Origin: Sphaerisporangium sp040683095
GTDB lineage: Bacteria > Actinomycetota > Actinomycetes > Streptosporangiales > Streptosporangiaceae
DNA: 64,000 nucleotides
Assembly: GCF_040683095.1 (NCBI RefSeq)
Contig: NZ_JBFBCI010000005.1
Location: 174,156 to 238,155 of the forward strand
Reading direction: 5' to 3'
Shown here: positions 1-8,400 of the stretch, piece by piece
How the letters are laid out: every line of letters starts with the position of its first letter
How positions within the stretch are numbered: position 1 is the first letter of the stretch
Notes under the pieces: generated by a model
The model's input: only the letters and a program-made list of their open reading frames with translations
The model's database searches: none
What the model was told of the DNA's origin: nothing
Translations under genes and position numbers: made by a program

Positions 1-1404
1 CGCCGGGCCGGTGACCTGGACGGCGGCCAGTTCGGCGCGCAGCTTGGGCGTGACGTCATCGGCGGCCGAGGCGACGCTCGTGCCGAGCATGCCGAAGAAC
101 AGCGTGCCGAGCAGCGCCACGCCGAAGGCGCTGCCGAGCTGCTGGACCGCGGTCAGGGTGCCCGAGGCCGAGCCGTTCTCGTGGGGCTCGACACCGGCGA
201 GCACGATGTCGAAGAAGGGCGCCATGAGCAGGCCCATACCGGTGCCGGTCACGAGCAGGGCGGGGCTGAGCTGCCAGGGGTTCACGCCGATGCCGGCGAG
301 GTTCAGCGTGAGGATGACGGCCAGCACGCCGGCCGCCATGAGCAGCGTGCCGCCGTGCAGCAGCTTGCGCCCGTACTTCTGCAGGGGCTGGGCGAAGCCG
401 AAGCCGATGACCATGCCGATCGACCACGGCACCATCGACAGGCCGGCCTTCAGCGGCGAGTAGCCGAGTCCGATCTGCACGTACAGGTTGAATACCAGCG
501 AGAAGCCGACCATGCCGGAGAAGAAGACCAGGCCGGTGACCAGGCCTCCGGTGAACGCGCGCTTGCGGAACAGGCTGGGGACGACGAGCGGGTCGCCGCC
601 CTTGGCGCTCTTGCGCCCCTCGAACCAGCCGAAGCCCACGAAGACCAGCACGGCGGCGGCGATCATCAGGAAGGACCAGAGCGGCCAGTCGTGCTCGCGG
701 CCCTGGACCAGCGGGAAGATGATCAGGAAGCCGGCCACCGAGACGAGGACGGCGCCGGGGACGTCGAGCTTCAGCGGGTGCGGGGATCGCGACTCGGGCA
801 GGAACCGCATTCCGGCGAGGACGGCGGCGAGGCCGAGGGGCAGGTTGATCAGGAAGATCATGCGCCAGCCGGTGCCGAAGAAGTCCGCGTCCACGAGCCA
901 TCCGGCCAGGATGGGGCCGGCCACGGTGGACAGGCCCATGATCGGCCCGAACAGGCCGAACGCCTTCTGCGTCTCGGCGGGCGGGAACATCTCCCTGATC
1001 ATGCCGAGGCCCTGCGGCAGCATGACCGAGCCGAACAGGCCCTGGACCACGCGGGCGGCGATCAGCACCTCGGGCCCCTGTGCGACGGCGCACAGCAGCG
1101 AGCCCACGGTGAAGCCCACGGCTCCGATGACGAACATCCTCTTACGCCCGAAGATGTCGCCCAACCGGCCGCCCGTGATGAGGCCCACGGCCATCGACAA
1201 GGTGTAGCCGGCGCCGAGCCACTGGATGACGGCGGCGCTGCCGCCGAGTTCGGCGCGGATCGCGGGAGAGGCGATGTTGGTGACCATCGCGTCCAGCAGG
1301 TCCATGATCTCGGCGGCGAGGATCACGAAGAGCGCCGCCCAGCGCCACCGATAGGGCGTCGCCACGGTCGGCGACTGTTTCAGGGGGATTTCGATCGATG
1401 TCAT
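1..1404 (-). CDS. MFS drug efflux transporter, DHA2 (EmrB/QacA) type, partial
   Basis: Membrane permease expected to export a toxic small molecule in exchange for protons. The frame runs off base 1, so 468 codons are visible and the C-terminus is missing. Seen: a TM1 motif LDAMVTNIASPAI (residues 37-49), the loop 2-3 signature GRLGDIFGRKRM (79-90), RVVQGLFGS, and GPILAGWL (antiporter motif C). Hydrophobic segments continue through the visible part, consistent with a 14-helix DHA2 protein. The ATG at 1404 has a GGAGG site about 7 bases upstream. It is divergent from a TetR gene, the usual arrangement of a pump with its own repressor. The substrate cannot be told from sequence. Confidence 0.9.
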   Translation of the reverse strand, partial: MTSIEIPLKQSPTVATPYRWRWAALFVILAAEIMDLLDAMVTNIASPAIRAELGGSAAVIQWLGAGYTLSMAVGLITGGRLGDIFGRKRMFVIGAVGFTVGSLLCAVAQGPEVLIAARVVQGLFGSVMLPQGLGMIREMFPPAETQKAFGLFGPIMGLSTVAGPILAGWLVDADFFGTGWRMIFLINLPLGLAAVLAGMRFLPESRSPHPLKLDVPGAVLVSVAGFLIIFPLVQGREHDWPLWSFLMIAAAVLVFVGFGWFEGRKSAKGGDPLVVPSLFRKRAFTGGLVTGLVFFSGMVGFSLVFNLYVQIGLGYSPLKAGLSMVPWSIGMVIGFGFAQPLQKYGRKLLHGGTLLMAAGVLAVILTLNLAGIGVNPWQLSPALLVTGTGMGLLMAPFFDIVLAGVEPHENGSASGTLTAVQQLGSAFGVALLGTLFFGMLGTSVASAADDVTPKLRAELAAVQVTGPA

Positions 1405-1435
1405 TGCGGTTCCTCCGGCCGCCCACCAGGGGGCA

Positions 1436-1582
1436 GAACAGTGTTCAGCAGAAGCGAGCGCTGTTCTATCATTGAACTGCATACGTCGTGCAGTGAGACG
1501 CTCTCAAGATATGTCGCAAGTGCGGCAAAGACAAGATATATCGCGAAACAGAGTGGTGTTCTGCTCAGACGAGCGGTGTTCT
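1436..1582. promoter_or_regulatory. Divergent promoter region with repeated candidate operators
   Basis: The 236-base gap between pump and regulator is rich in repeats. GAACAGTGTTC at 1436-1446 is a perfect palindrome around one base, and the half-site TGTTC recurs at 1462, 1557 and 1577 (the last two inside GGTGTTCT direct repeats 20 bases apart). CTGCA-N7-TGCAG lies at 1477-1493. CAAGATAT[G/A]TCGC occurs at 1505-1517 and 1532-1544. These are candidate TetR-type operators; which one is bound is inference. Confidence 0.45.
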
Positions 1583-1640
1583 CCAGGCCGACTAGACTGC
1601 CCGGGATCCACGCGAGAACGCCTGAAGGCGGGGGTTACGC

Positions 1641-2378
1641 ATGACAGGACAGGACAGCGACGACGCCGTGCCCGCGCCCCCCTGGGAGCGGTCGCGCAGG
1701 CGGTCGGCGCAGGTCCGCGTCCCACTCACCCGCGAGCGCATCGTCGACGCCGCGTTCACCGTCCTGGACCGCGAGGGGTACGACAGGCTGAGCATGCGGC
1801 AGGTCGCCGGCGAGCTCGGCGTCGCCGTCTCGGCGCTCTACGCGCACGTGGCCGGCAAGAACGACCTGTTCCAGCTCATGTACATGCGGCTGTTCGACTC
1901 ATGGGTGCTGCCCGAGCCCGATCCGGAGCGCTGGCAGGAGCAGGTCAAGGACTTCGCGCGGTTCGGCCGCGCCCGCCTGCTGGAACACCGCGACATGGCC
2001 CGCATCTCCATGGCCCAGATCCCGTTCCTCCCCGAGCTGCTCCCCCAGGTCGAGCGCATGATGGCCCTGTTCCGCGGGGCCGGGCTGCCCGACCCCGTCG
2101 CCGCCGCCGCGGGCGACATGCTGTCCACCTTCATCGACGGGTTCGCCTACGCCGAGGCGATGTGGGAGGAACGCCGCCGCAACACCGACGTCGGCTCCTG
2201 GGACGAGATGCGTGAGACGATCAAGGGGTACTTCGACGCGCTGCCGCCCGAGCGCTTCCCCCACCTGCTGGCCCTGTCGAGCATGATGTTCGAGGAGACC
2301 AACGACGAGCGGTTCGAGGTCGGCCTCGACATCATCGTCCGGGGCCTGGCCTCCTACATCGAGCCGAAGGACGCCTGA
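1641..2378 (+). CDS. TetR/AcrR family transcriptional repressor
   Basis: DNA-binding repressor of 245 residues, probably controlling the divergent efflux pump and itself. The N-terminal helix-turn-helix is clear at residues 27-75 (LTRERIVDAAFTVLDREG, then LSMRQVAGELGVAVSALYAHV, then KNDLFQLM). The C-terminal ligand domain resembles the TetR_C class found beside drug exporters (FIDGFAYAEAMWEE; the end FEVGLDIIVRGLASYI is typical). The ATG at 1641 follows a G-rich stretch (GGCGGGGG). The inducer is unknown. Confidence 0.9.
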   Translation: MTGQDSDDAVPAPPWERSRRRSAQVRVPLTRERIVDAAFTVLDREGYDRLSMRQVAGELGVAVSALYAHVAGKNDLFQLMYMRLFDSWVLPEPDPERWQEQVKDFARFGRARLLEHRDMARISMAQIPFLPELLPQVERMMALFRGAGLPDPVAAAAGDMLSTFIDGFAYAEAMWEERRRNTDVGSWDEMRETIKGYFDALPPERFPHLLALSSMMFEETNDERFEVGLDIIVRGLASYIEPKDA

Positions 2379-2400
2379 GCGGAAGGACGCCTGAGCGGAA

Positions 2401-2430
2401 GGCGCCGTCCCCGGCCCACCGGACGGCGCC
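2401..2430. terminator. Hairpin terminator after the tetR gene
   Basis: Perfect 10-base inverted repeat GGCGCCGTCC / GGACGGCGCC around a 10-base loop, 22 bases after the tetR stop. There is no T-run, which is common for actinomycete terminators. Confidence 0.6.
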
Positions 2431-2448
2431 GCTGTTAGACTGGCGCGC

Positions 2449-2652
2449 GTGCAGGCGACGGTGCGGACCTTCGACCAGCGGACCCGGTCGGGGTCGGTGT
2501 TCCTCGACGACGGCACCGAGCTGCCGTTCGACGCCCCCGCCTTCGACGCCGGTCCCCTGCGCCTGCTGCGCTCCGGCCAGCGCGTGAACATCCGCGTCGA
2601 GGGCGCCGTCATCACCGCGATCACCCTGTCCACGTTCCCGCTGCCGGACTAG
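2449..2652 (+). CDS. Small cold-shock-domain-like protein
   Basis: A 67-residue protein starting at GTG (MQATVRTFDQRTRSGSVFLDD). It has the pattern of a minimal OB fold: an opening strand, a G-S-V-F-LDDGTELPFD strand-turn resembling the RNP-1 region of cold-shock proteins, and a final strand RVNIRVEGAVITAITLSTF. Proteins of this shape are common in actinomycetes and presumably bind nucleic acid, but the aromatic RNP residues are mostly absent, so binding is uncertain. It stands alone between two hairpins. No strong ribosome site precedes the GTG, so a leaderless or weakly translated mRNA is possible. Confidence 0.6.
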   Translation: MQATVRTFDQRTRSGSVFLDDGTELPFDAPAFDAGPLRLLRSGQRVNIRVEGAVITAITLSTFPLPD

Positions 2653-2661
2653 CGCGCCGCT

Positions 2662-2725
2662 CGTGTCCGACGGGGCGGACACGCCCAGGCATACGGACGC
2701 CCGGGACCTGTGGTGGCCCCGGGCG
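2662..2725. terminator. Two hairpins between convergent genes
   Basis: CGTGTCCG/CGGACACG (2662-2683, 6-base loop) and CGCCCGGG/CCCGGGCG (2698-2725, 12-base loop) lie between the convergent cold-shock-like gene and hup. They probably terminate the two transcripts from opposite sides. Confidence 0.6.
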
Positions 2726-2750
2726 CCGGTCGATCGTCGTCAGACGGTCG

Positions 2751-3050
2751 TCACTTCTTCTTGGCGGCCTTCTTGCCGGCCGCGTTGACCTGTTCCTTGA
2801 AGTCGGCACCGGCCCTGAACTTGGGCCCCCAGCTCTCGGACACCTTGATGGGCTCGCCGGTCGAAGGGTTCCTTGCCTGGCGGGCGGGCTTGTGAGCCAT
2901 CTCGAAAGCACCGAACCCGGTGATCGAGACCTTCTCCCCGTTCGCGACAGCGTGCTGGATCGCCTCGATTATCGCGTTCACGGCCTCGGTGGCCGTCTTC
3001 CTGTCGCCGACCCGATCAACGATCGCGTCCACGAGTTCTCGCTTGTTCAT
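2751..3050 (-). CDS. hup: HU-family nucleoid DNA-binding protein
   Basis: A 99-residue histone-like protein that bends and compacts DNA as a dimer. The start MNKRELVDAIVDRVG, the core VSITGFGAFEMAHKPARQARNPSTGEPI (DNA-binding beta arms) and PKFRAGADFKEQVN all match HU/IHF. It ends in a short lysine/alanine tail (AAGKKAAKKK), much shorter than the long tail of HupS or mycobacterial HupB, so it resembles the short actinomycete HU (HupA type). ATG at 3050 with a purine-rich AGGGGGAAC upstream. A candidate promoter overlaps the end of the preceding small gene. Confidence 0.95.
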   Translation of the reverse strand: MNKRELVDAIVDRVGDRKTATEAVNAIIEAIQHAVANGEKVSITGFGAFEMAHKPARQARNPSTGEPIKVSESWGPKFRAGADFKEQVNAAGKKAAKKK

Positions 3051-3192
3051 CTCGGTTGTTCCCCCTGGTTACCGCTGTCTGAGGATGAGCGCCGGGGCCG
3101 ACGGCCCGCGGCCGATCTCACCCGGTGTGGCCAAGCGCGGGGTTCCGGCACGCGCCCACCAGTCAGCGGTCAGAAACCCCTTACCCGCTTGA

Positions 3193-3220
3193 AATTAAGG
3201 TACACAGGGCTAGGACTCAA
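3193..3220 (-). promoter_or_regulatory. Candidate hup promoter
   Basis: On the minus strand TTGAGT (3220-3215) and TTAATT (3198-3193) are separated by 16 bases, close to a vegetative -35/-10 pair, about 145 bases upstream of the hup ATG in an unusually AT-rich patch. Confidence 0.4.
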
Positions 3221-3522
3221 TCACATCCGGCGATGTTTCGGCTACTCGGCGTGTCGGATTCTGCTTCCAGCGTGGCCAGGAAGTCGTCCAGGCGCGTGCA
3301 GGCGTGATCGACGTCTCGCTTGGCGAGGTCACAGATCACCACGAAACGGCGCGCGATCCGCTGCTTCTCGTCCGGGGGAAGGCGTGCGGCGGCCACGCGA
3401 CGATAGGCGTCGCGCAGCCGCCGCGCCAGCATGTCCTCGCGGCTCTCGGCCTGCGAGGCTCTCGTGTGCGGCCCGGCGGTCCCGGGCGTCGCGGCATCTG
3501 TCAAACGGTCGTCGGCAGCCAT
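3217..3522 (-). CDS. Small hypothetical protein coupled to leuD
   Basis: A 101-residue protein not recognised as a named family. Its ATG lies 22 bases inside the end of leuD in another frame, so it is probably translated by coupling to leuD. The middle is helical and basic (REDMLARRLRDAYRRVAAARLPPDEKQRIARRFVVICDLAKRDVDHACTRL would form two or three amphipathic helices), and there is no signal peptide or membrane segment. The last gene of a leuC-leuD-orf operon, its role in leucine synthesis is unknown. Codon use is that of a real high-GC gene. Confidence 0.6.
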   Translation of the reverse strand: MAADDRLTDAATPGTAGPHTRASQAESREDMLARRLRDAYRRVAAARLPPDEKQRIARRFVVICDLAKRDVDHACTRLDDFLATLEAESDTPSSRNIAGCD

Positions 3523-4088
3523 GGCTGCCGACCATTCTCGTACTCCGTTATGTCATCCGCGTGCGTCAGGGTCAGGCCGATGTCGTCGAGCCCTTCGAGC
3601 AGGCGCCAGCGGGTGTAGTCGTCGATCTCGAACCCGGCGACCTCGCCGCCCCAGCGGACCTGACGTTCGACCAGGTCGACAGTGACCTCGATGGACGTGT
3701 CGGCCTCGACGGCGTTCTGCAGGGCCTCGACCGTCTCGGCGGGCAGGACGATCGGCAGCAGCCCCATCTTGGTGGAGTTGTTGCGGAAGATGTCGCCGAA
3801 GCGCGCCGCGACGACGGCGCGGAAGCCGTACTGCTGGAGCGCCCAGACGGCGTGCTCACGCGAGGAGCCGGTGCCGAAGTCGGGCCCGGTGACCAGGATC
3901 GAGGCGCCCGCGTAGGCCGCGTCGTTGAGGACGAACTCCGGGTCCTCGCGCCAGGCGGCGAACAGGCCCTTCTCGAAGCCGGTGCGGCTGACCTGCTTGA
4001 GCCAGACCGCCGGGATGATCTGGTCGGTGTCCACGTTGCTGCGGCGCAGCGGCACGGCCCGGCCGGTGTGGGTGGTGAAGGCTTCCAT
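3501..4088 (-). CDS. leuD: 3-isopropylmalate dehydratase small subunit
   Basis: With LeuC it isomerises 2-isopropylmalate to 3-isopropylmalate in leucine synthesis and probably also converts citramalate to methylmalate for isoleucine. It is 195 residues, the normal length. The swivel-domain motifs RRSNVDTDQIIPAVWL (residues 15-30) and GPDFGTGSSREHAVWAL (68-84, substrate-specificity loop region) are present, as is NNSTKMGLLPI. It follows leuC by 13 bases in the same direction. The ATG at 4088 has AGGAG upstream (GTAAGGAGCCAGG). Confidence 0.97.
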   Translation of the reverse strand: MEAFTTHTGRAVPLRRSNVDTDQIIPAVWLKQVSRTGFEKGLFAAWREDPEFVLNDAAYAGASILVTGPDFGTGSSREHAVWALQQYGFRAVVAARFGDIFRNNSTKMGLLPIVLPAETVEALQNAVEADTSIEVTVDLVERQVRWGGEVAGFEIDDYTRWRLLEGLDDIGLTLTHADDITEYENGRQPWLPTTV

Positions 4089-4101
4089 CTGTCCTGGCTC
4101 C

Positions 4102-5478
4102 TTACAGGTCGGCGGGCGCGGTGAGACGGCCGGTCACGGCGGTGGCGGCGGCGACCGCCGGGGACACCAGATGCGTGCGCCCGCCCTTGCCCTGACGGCC
4201 CTCGAAGTTGCGGTTGGAGGTGGAGGCGCTGCGCTCGCCCGGCGCGAGGGTGTCGGGGTTCATGCCGAGGCACATCGAGCAGCCGGCCTGGCGCCACTCG
4301 GCACCCGCGGCCTGGAACACCTCGTGCAGCCCCTCGGCCTCGGCCTCCGCCTTGACCTGCATGGACCCGGGGACGATCAGCGTGCGCGTGGTGACCTTGC
4401 GTCCGCGCAGGATCTCGGCGGCGGCGCGCAGGTCCTCCAGCCGGCCGTTGGTGCAGGAGCCGACGAAGACGGTGTCGACCTGGACCTGGCTCAGCGGCGT
4501 GCCGGGCGTCAGGGCCATGTAGTCGAGCGCGCGGCGGGCGGCGGCGGGGTCCGAGGTCTCCTCGGGCGCGGGGATCGCGGTGTTCAGCGGCGCGCCCTGC
4601 CCCGGGTTGGTGCCCCAGGTGACGAACGGCGAGAGCGTCGAGGCGTCGATCTCGACGACCGTGTCGAAGACGGCGTCGTCGTCGGTGCGCAGCGACTTCC
4701 AGTACTCGACCGCGGCGTCCCAGGCCTCGCCGGACGGCGCGTGGGCCCGGCCCTTGAGGTAGGCGAAGGTGGTCTCGTCCGGGGCGATCATGCCCGCCCG
4801 GGCGCCGGCCTCGATCGACATGTTGCACACCGTCATGCGGCCCTCCATGGAGAGCTTGCGGACGGCCTCGCCGCGGTACTCGATGATGTGGCCCTGGCCG
4901 CCGCCGGTGCCGATCTTGGCGATGATGGCGAGGATCAGGTCCTTGGCGGTGACGCCGTAGGGCAGCTCGCCCGAGACCTCGATGGCCATCGTCTTCGGCC
5001 GGTACGCGGGCAGCGTCTGGGTGGCGAGCACGTGCTCGACCTCGGAGGTGCCGATGCCGAACGCGATGCCGCCGAACGCGCCGTGGGTGGAGGTGTGCGA
5101 GTCGCCGCAGACGATCGTCATGCCCGGCTGGGTGAGGCCGAACTGCGGGCCGATGATGTGCACCACGCCCTGCCCGGCGTCGCCCATGGGGTGCAGCCGG
5201 ATACCGAACTCGGCGGCGTTCTTGCGCAGGGTATCGACCTGGGCCTTGGACACGGGGTCGGCGATGGGGCCGAGGACGGTCGGCACGTTGTGGTCCTCGG
5301 TGGCGATGGTCAGCTCGGGACGGCGCACCTTGCGCCCCGCCATGCGCAGGCCGTCGAACGCCTGCGGGCTGGTCACCTCGTGGATGAGGTGGAGGTCGAT
5401 GTAGAGCAGGTCCGGCTCGCCGTCGGCACGCCGGACGACGTGCCGCTCCCATACCTTTTCGGCCAGTGTGCGACCCAT
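4102..5478 (-). CDS. leuC: 3-isopropylmalate dehydratase large subunit
   Basis: Catalytic 4Fe-4S aconitase-family subunit, 458 residues from ATG 5478 (MGRTLAEKVWERH), which has a strong AAGGAGG site 10 bases upstream; the open frame extends further upstream but lacks a better start. Iron-sulfur ligands are visible as the Cys in VGSCTNGRLEDL and the pair in CSMCLGMNPD. Substrate motifs EVTSPQAF, GDSHTSTHGAFG and SNRNFEGRQG are present. It heads the leuC-leuD operon, divergent from ndgR, whose product in relatives controls it. Confidence 0.97.
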   Translation of the reverse strand: MGRTLAEKVWERHVVRRADGEPDLLYIDLHLIHEVTSPQAFDGLRMAGRKVRRPELTIATEDHNVPTVLGPIADPVSKAQVDTLRKNAAEFGIRLHPMGDAGQGVVHIIGPQFGLTQPGMTIVCGDSHTSTHGAFGGIAFGIGTSEVEHVLATQTLPAYRPKTMAIEVSGELPYGVTAKDLILAIIAKIGTGGGQGHIIEYRGEAVRKLSMEGRMTVCNMSIEAGARAGMIAPDETTFAYLKGRAHAPSGEAWDAAVEYWKSLRTDDDAVFDTVVEIDASTLSPFVTWGTNPGQGAPLNTAIPAPEETSDPAAARRALDYMALTPGTPLSQVQVDTVFVGSCTNGRLEDLRAAAEILRGRKVTTRTLIVPGSMQVKAEAEAEGLHEVFQAAGAEWRQAGCSMCLGMNPDTLAPGERSASTSNRNFEGRQGKGGRTHLVSPAVAAATAVTGRLTAPADL

Positions 5479-5516
5479 GTCGTGAACGCCTCCTTGCGTT
5501 TCAGGCCCCCGGCACG

Positions 5517-5624
5517 TCTCAGAAAATAAGACGGAAATTTCGGGATATGGACAGCCTACCGATCGTTCGCGTAGATACCCAGTTGCATCTCGGATAGCGA
5601 GACGGCAGTATCGGGGTATGGACA
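5517..5624. promoter_or_regulatory. leuC/ndgR control region: inverted motif and 25-base direct repeat
   Basis: TCTCA-GAAAA-TAAGA at 5517-5531 matches the motif also seen upstream of ilvB and of an orphan leader peptide. A 25-base direct repeat follows: 5529-5553 and 5600-5624 agree at 21 of 25 positions and share the core TCGGG[A/G]TATGGACA. The second copy contains the ndgR start codon. Both are candidate NdgR/IclR operators. Confidence 0.5.
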
Positions 5625-6334
5625 ACTCTAGCGGAGTCGGCGTACTCGACAAGGCCGTGCTCGTGCTCAACGCCCTTGAGGCGGGCCCCGCGTCCCTGGC
5701 ACAACTCGTCCAGGCCACCGGGCTGGCCCGCCCCACCGCCCACCGTCTCGCCGTCGCCCTGGAGCACCACCGCATCGTCTCCCGTGACACCCAGGGCCGC
5801 TTCATCCTCGGCCCCCGGCTCTCCGAGCTGTCCGCCGCCGCCGGCGAGGACCGCCTGCTCGCCGTCGCCTCCCCCGTCCTCACCCAGCTTCGCGACCAGA
5901 CCGGCGAGAGCGCCCAGCTCTACCGCAGACAGGGCGACGAGCGCGTGTGCGTGGCCGCCGCCGAGCGCGCGAGCGGCCTGCGCGACACCGTCCCCGTGGG
6001 CACGGCCCTGCCGATGACCGCCGGGTCCGCCGCCCAGGTGCTGCTGGCCTGGGAGGAGCCCGACCGCCTCCACCGCGGCCTGCGCGGCGCCAAGTTCACC
6101 GCCGCCACGCTGGCCAGCGTGCGCCGGCGCAGCTGGGCGCACAGCATCGGCGAGCGCGAGCAGGGCGTCGCCAGCGTCTCGGCGCCGATCCGCGGCGCGG
6201 GCGGCAAGGTGATCGCCGCGGTCTCCGTCTCCGGCCCGATCGAGCGCCTCACGCGCACCCCCGGCCGCATCCACGCCGCCCCCGTCGTGGCCGCCGCCGA
6301 GCGCATCACCGAGGCGATGCGCCGGGCCAACTGA
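5618..6334 (+). CDS. ndgR: IclR-family regulator of leucine/amino-acid genes
   Basis: A 238-residue transcription factor. The IclR winged helix-turn-helix occupies residues 5-60 (VLDKAVLVLNALEAGPASLAQLVQATGLARPTAHRLAVALEHH), followed by the IclR ligand domain (residues 75-235, with LRDTVPVGTALPMTAGSAAQVLLAW). Position next to leuCD and overall sequence match NdgR of Streptomyces and LtbR of Corynebacterium, known regulators of leuCD and other amino-acid genes. No clear ribosome site precedes ATG 5618, so the message may be leaderless. The start codon lies inside a direct repeat, suggesting autoregulation. Confidence 0.85.
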   Translation: MDNSSGVGVLDKAVLVLNALEAGPASLAQLVQATGLARPTAHRLAVALEHHRIVSRDTQGRFILGPRLSELSAAAGEDRLLAVASPVLTQLRDQTGESAQLYRRQGDERVCVAAAERASGLRDTVPVGTALPMTAGSAAQVLLAWEEPDRLHRGLRGAKFTAATLASVRRRSWAHSIGEREQGVASVSAPIRGAGGKVIAAVSVSGPIERLTRTPGRIHAAPVVAAAERITEAMRRAN

Positions 6335-6453
6335 CCCGCTGTTCGCGCAGGGCAGAGGGCAGTACGGGCCGGTCGGCGACCCGCTCGCCGATTGAGTCCG
6401 GAAGCAGGGCCAACTGATTAGAGACGGCCGCCGCCAAGCACTAGCCTGGCGGA

Positions 6454-8199
6454 GTGACAGATCGCATCGAGGCAGCCGCATCGGAGCTGCGCCCCCTCCT
6501 TCAAGAGTTCATTCTCTGGGCACCCCAACACGCACCGGACAGTGATCCCGACATGGTGGGACCGGCCGCTCTCTGGCACCGCCTGATCGCCCGCGACGAC
6601 GTCCACCTGTGGAAACGCGGCGACCTCCGCCCGGTCCTGGTGGAGCGCATGCCGCAGGTCGTGGAGGATCCCGACACGGCGGCAGACGGCATGATCCCGG
6701 CCGTCCGCGCCTACCTCACCTTCCTGTCCGAGACCGGCCGGCTGGCCAAGGACTCGGACGACCTCGACGACCTGCTCGACGGGCTCGACGCGATCGAGGA
6801 CGACTTCGTCGAGGCCATGGAGGAGGTCATCGGCGAGCGCGAGTGGGACGAAGAGGACGAGGACGAAGATCTCGACGAGGAGGAGGTCGAGGGCCTCGGC
6901 GACTTCGAGCCCTTCGCCGACGAGCTCGCCGACCTGCCGACCATCCGCCTGCGCCCCGACGCCCAGCTGGCCGACGAGGCCCGCGCCGTCCCGCTCATCT
7001 CCAAGGCCCGCGATCTGGCCGCCTGGGTGGGCACCGCGCGCAAGGTCGGCGAAGAGACGCTGCTGAGCGACGACGAGATCCGCGAGGCGCTCGCCATCGT
7101 CGGCCTGCCCGAGCCCGCCGAACGCCCGCTGGCCCAGGCCGTCCCCGCGCTGTGGAACCTGTGGAACCTCGCGGTCGACCTGGAGTTCCTCACCCCCGAC
7201 GGCGAGGACACCGTCAGCGTCGACGAGGACACCGCGGCGTGGCCGTTCGAGAACGACGAGGACGTCCTGGACGCCTGGATGCTCGGGCTCCACTCCGTCG
7301 ACTACGGCGACCCCGAGCTGGACGACGACGATCTGACGCTCGCGCTGTCCGGGCTCACCCGCGCGCTGCTGGTCCGCCTGCTGCTGGCCGGCGGCGAGCG
7401 TCCGCTCGGCGAGCTCACCGAGGAGCTCTCCGAGGCCGCCGCCGAGTTCGACGACCTCGGCGCCACCGCCTGGGCCGAGGCGGGCGACCCGCTGGCCTCC
7501 GTCGTCGAGTGGCTCACCGGCTACGGCATGGTCACCGCAGACGCCGGGCGCGTGCGCCTGACGCCGCTCGGCACCGAGGGCGTGGTCCACCTGCTGGACG
7601 ACGACGACATCGAGGTGGACGCGCGCCCCGCGATCGACGCGATGACCGCTCTCGACCTGCTGTCACTCAGCGCCGACCTGCCCGAGGAGGAAGCCGACGC
7701 CGAGTTCGCCGCCTGGATGAAGCTGCGCGACCCCGCCACGGCCGCCGAGGAGCTCCTCGCCGCCGCCGCCGAGGACGAGGCCGACGCACTGATCCGCGTG
7801 CAGGCGGCCAGCCTGGTCGGCTCGCTCGGGCCCGTCGCCGTCCCCGCCTGGCAGGAGGCGCTCAAGGAGGCCTCGCTGCGCCCGTACGCCGCGACGCACC
7901 TCGCCCAGCTCGGCGTCGTCGGCGCGCCCGAGCCGAGCCAGAGCGACACCCACTGGCTGATCCTCGACATGTGGACGATCTCGGCGGGCCTCGGCACGCC
8001 GGAGTTCGTCAGCAGCCTGCACGACATCGGGCCGGCGCCCGTGCTGGGCAATCTGCTGGAGGTCATCTGGAAGGTGCCGCACCCGCACGTCGAGGAGCTG
8101 CTGGAGGCGATCGGCGAGGCCCACCCCGACCGGCAGGTCGCCAAGGCGGCCAAGCGGGCGCTGTTCAAGGCGCGCTCGCGCTCCGGGCAGGCCGATTGA
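6454..8199 (+). CDS. Acidic hypothetical protein with HEAT-like C-terminus
   Basis: A 581-residue cytoplasmic protein of unknown function starting at GTG 6454. It is strikingly acidic: residues 106-150 hold a run of Asp/Glu (SDDLDDLLDGLDAIEDDF, then WDEEDEDEDLDEEEVEG). The middle resembles winged-helix units (GELTEELSEAAAEFDD, VRLTPLGTEGVVHLL). The last 140 residues carry alanine/leucine-rich helical pairs (ALIRVQAASLVGSLGPVAVPAWQEAL; HPDRQVAKAAKRALFKARS) like HEAT repeats. It has no signal peptide or membrane helix. A mobile element begins six bases after the stop. Similar acidic proteins occur in other actinomycetes, without a proven role as far as I know. Confidence 0.75.
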   Translation: MTDRIEAAASELRPLLQEFILWAPQHAPDSDPDMVGPAALWHRLIARDDVHLWKRGDLRPVLVERMPQVVEDPDTAADGMIPAVRAYLTFLSETGRLAKDSDDLDDLLDGLDAIEDDFVEAMEEVIGEREWDEEDEDEDLDEEEVEGLGDFEPFADELADLPTIRLRPDAQLADEARAVPLISKARDLAAWVGTARKVGEETLLSDDEIREALAIVGLPEPAERPLAQAVPALWNLWNLAVDLEFLTPDGEDTVSVDEDTAAWPFENDEDVLDAWMLGLHSVDYGDPELDDDDLTLALSGLTRALLVRLLLAGGERPLGELTEELSEAAAEFDDLGATAWAEAGDPLASVVEWLTGYGMVTADAGRVRLTPLGTEGVVHLLDDDDIEVDARPAIDAMTALDLLSLSADLPEEEADAEFAAWMKLRDPATAAEELLAAAAEDEADALIRVQAASLVGSLGPVAVPAWQEALKEASLRPYAATHLAQLGVVGAPEPSQSDTHWLILDMWTISAGLGTPEFVSSLHDIGPAPVLGNLLEVIWKVPHPHVEELLEAIGEAHPDRQVAKAAKRALFKARSRSGQAD

Positions 8200-8204
8200 C
8201 GCGC

Positions 8205-8400
8205 TCCCCGGGCTGAAGGGACCCCGTTGCTGAGGCAACGGGGTCTTGAAGGCCCGGGGATTCCGCCTGTGCCGCGCATGCTCACGCGGCGGCACTTCGG
8301 TGGCTTCCTGCTTCCTCGACCGCGCCCTTCCCACCGCGCCGGGGCGCGGAGGTCCGGGTCTTACCAGTCTCCACAGGCGTTTTGGGTCTCCGCTTCCCGC
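8205..8400 (-). ncRNA. Candidate omega (reRNA) guide RNA of TnpB
   Basis: By analogy with IS200/IS605 elements, the RNA used by TnpB covers the 3' end of tnpB and the right end. The right end folds strongly: outer stem TCCCCGGGC/GCCCGGGGA (8205-8213 with 8252-8260) and inner 10-base perfect stem ACCCCGTTGC/GCAACGGGGT (8221-8244, loop TGAG). The guide would read on below 8205. The 5' boundary is a guess. Confidence 0.35.
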
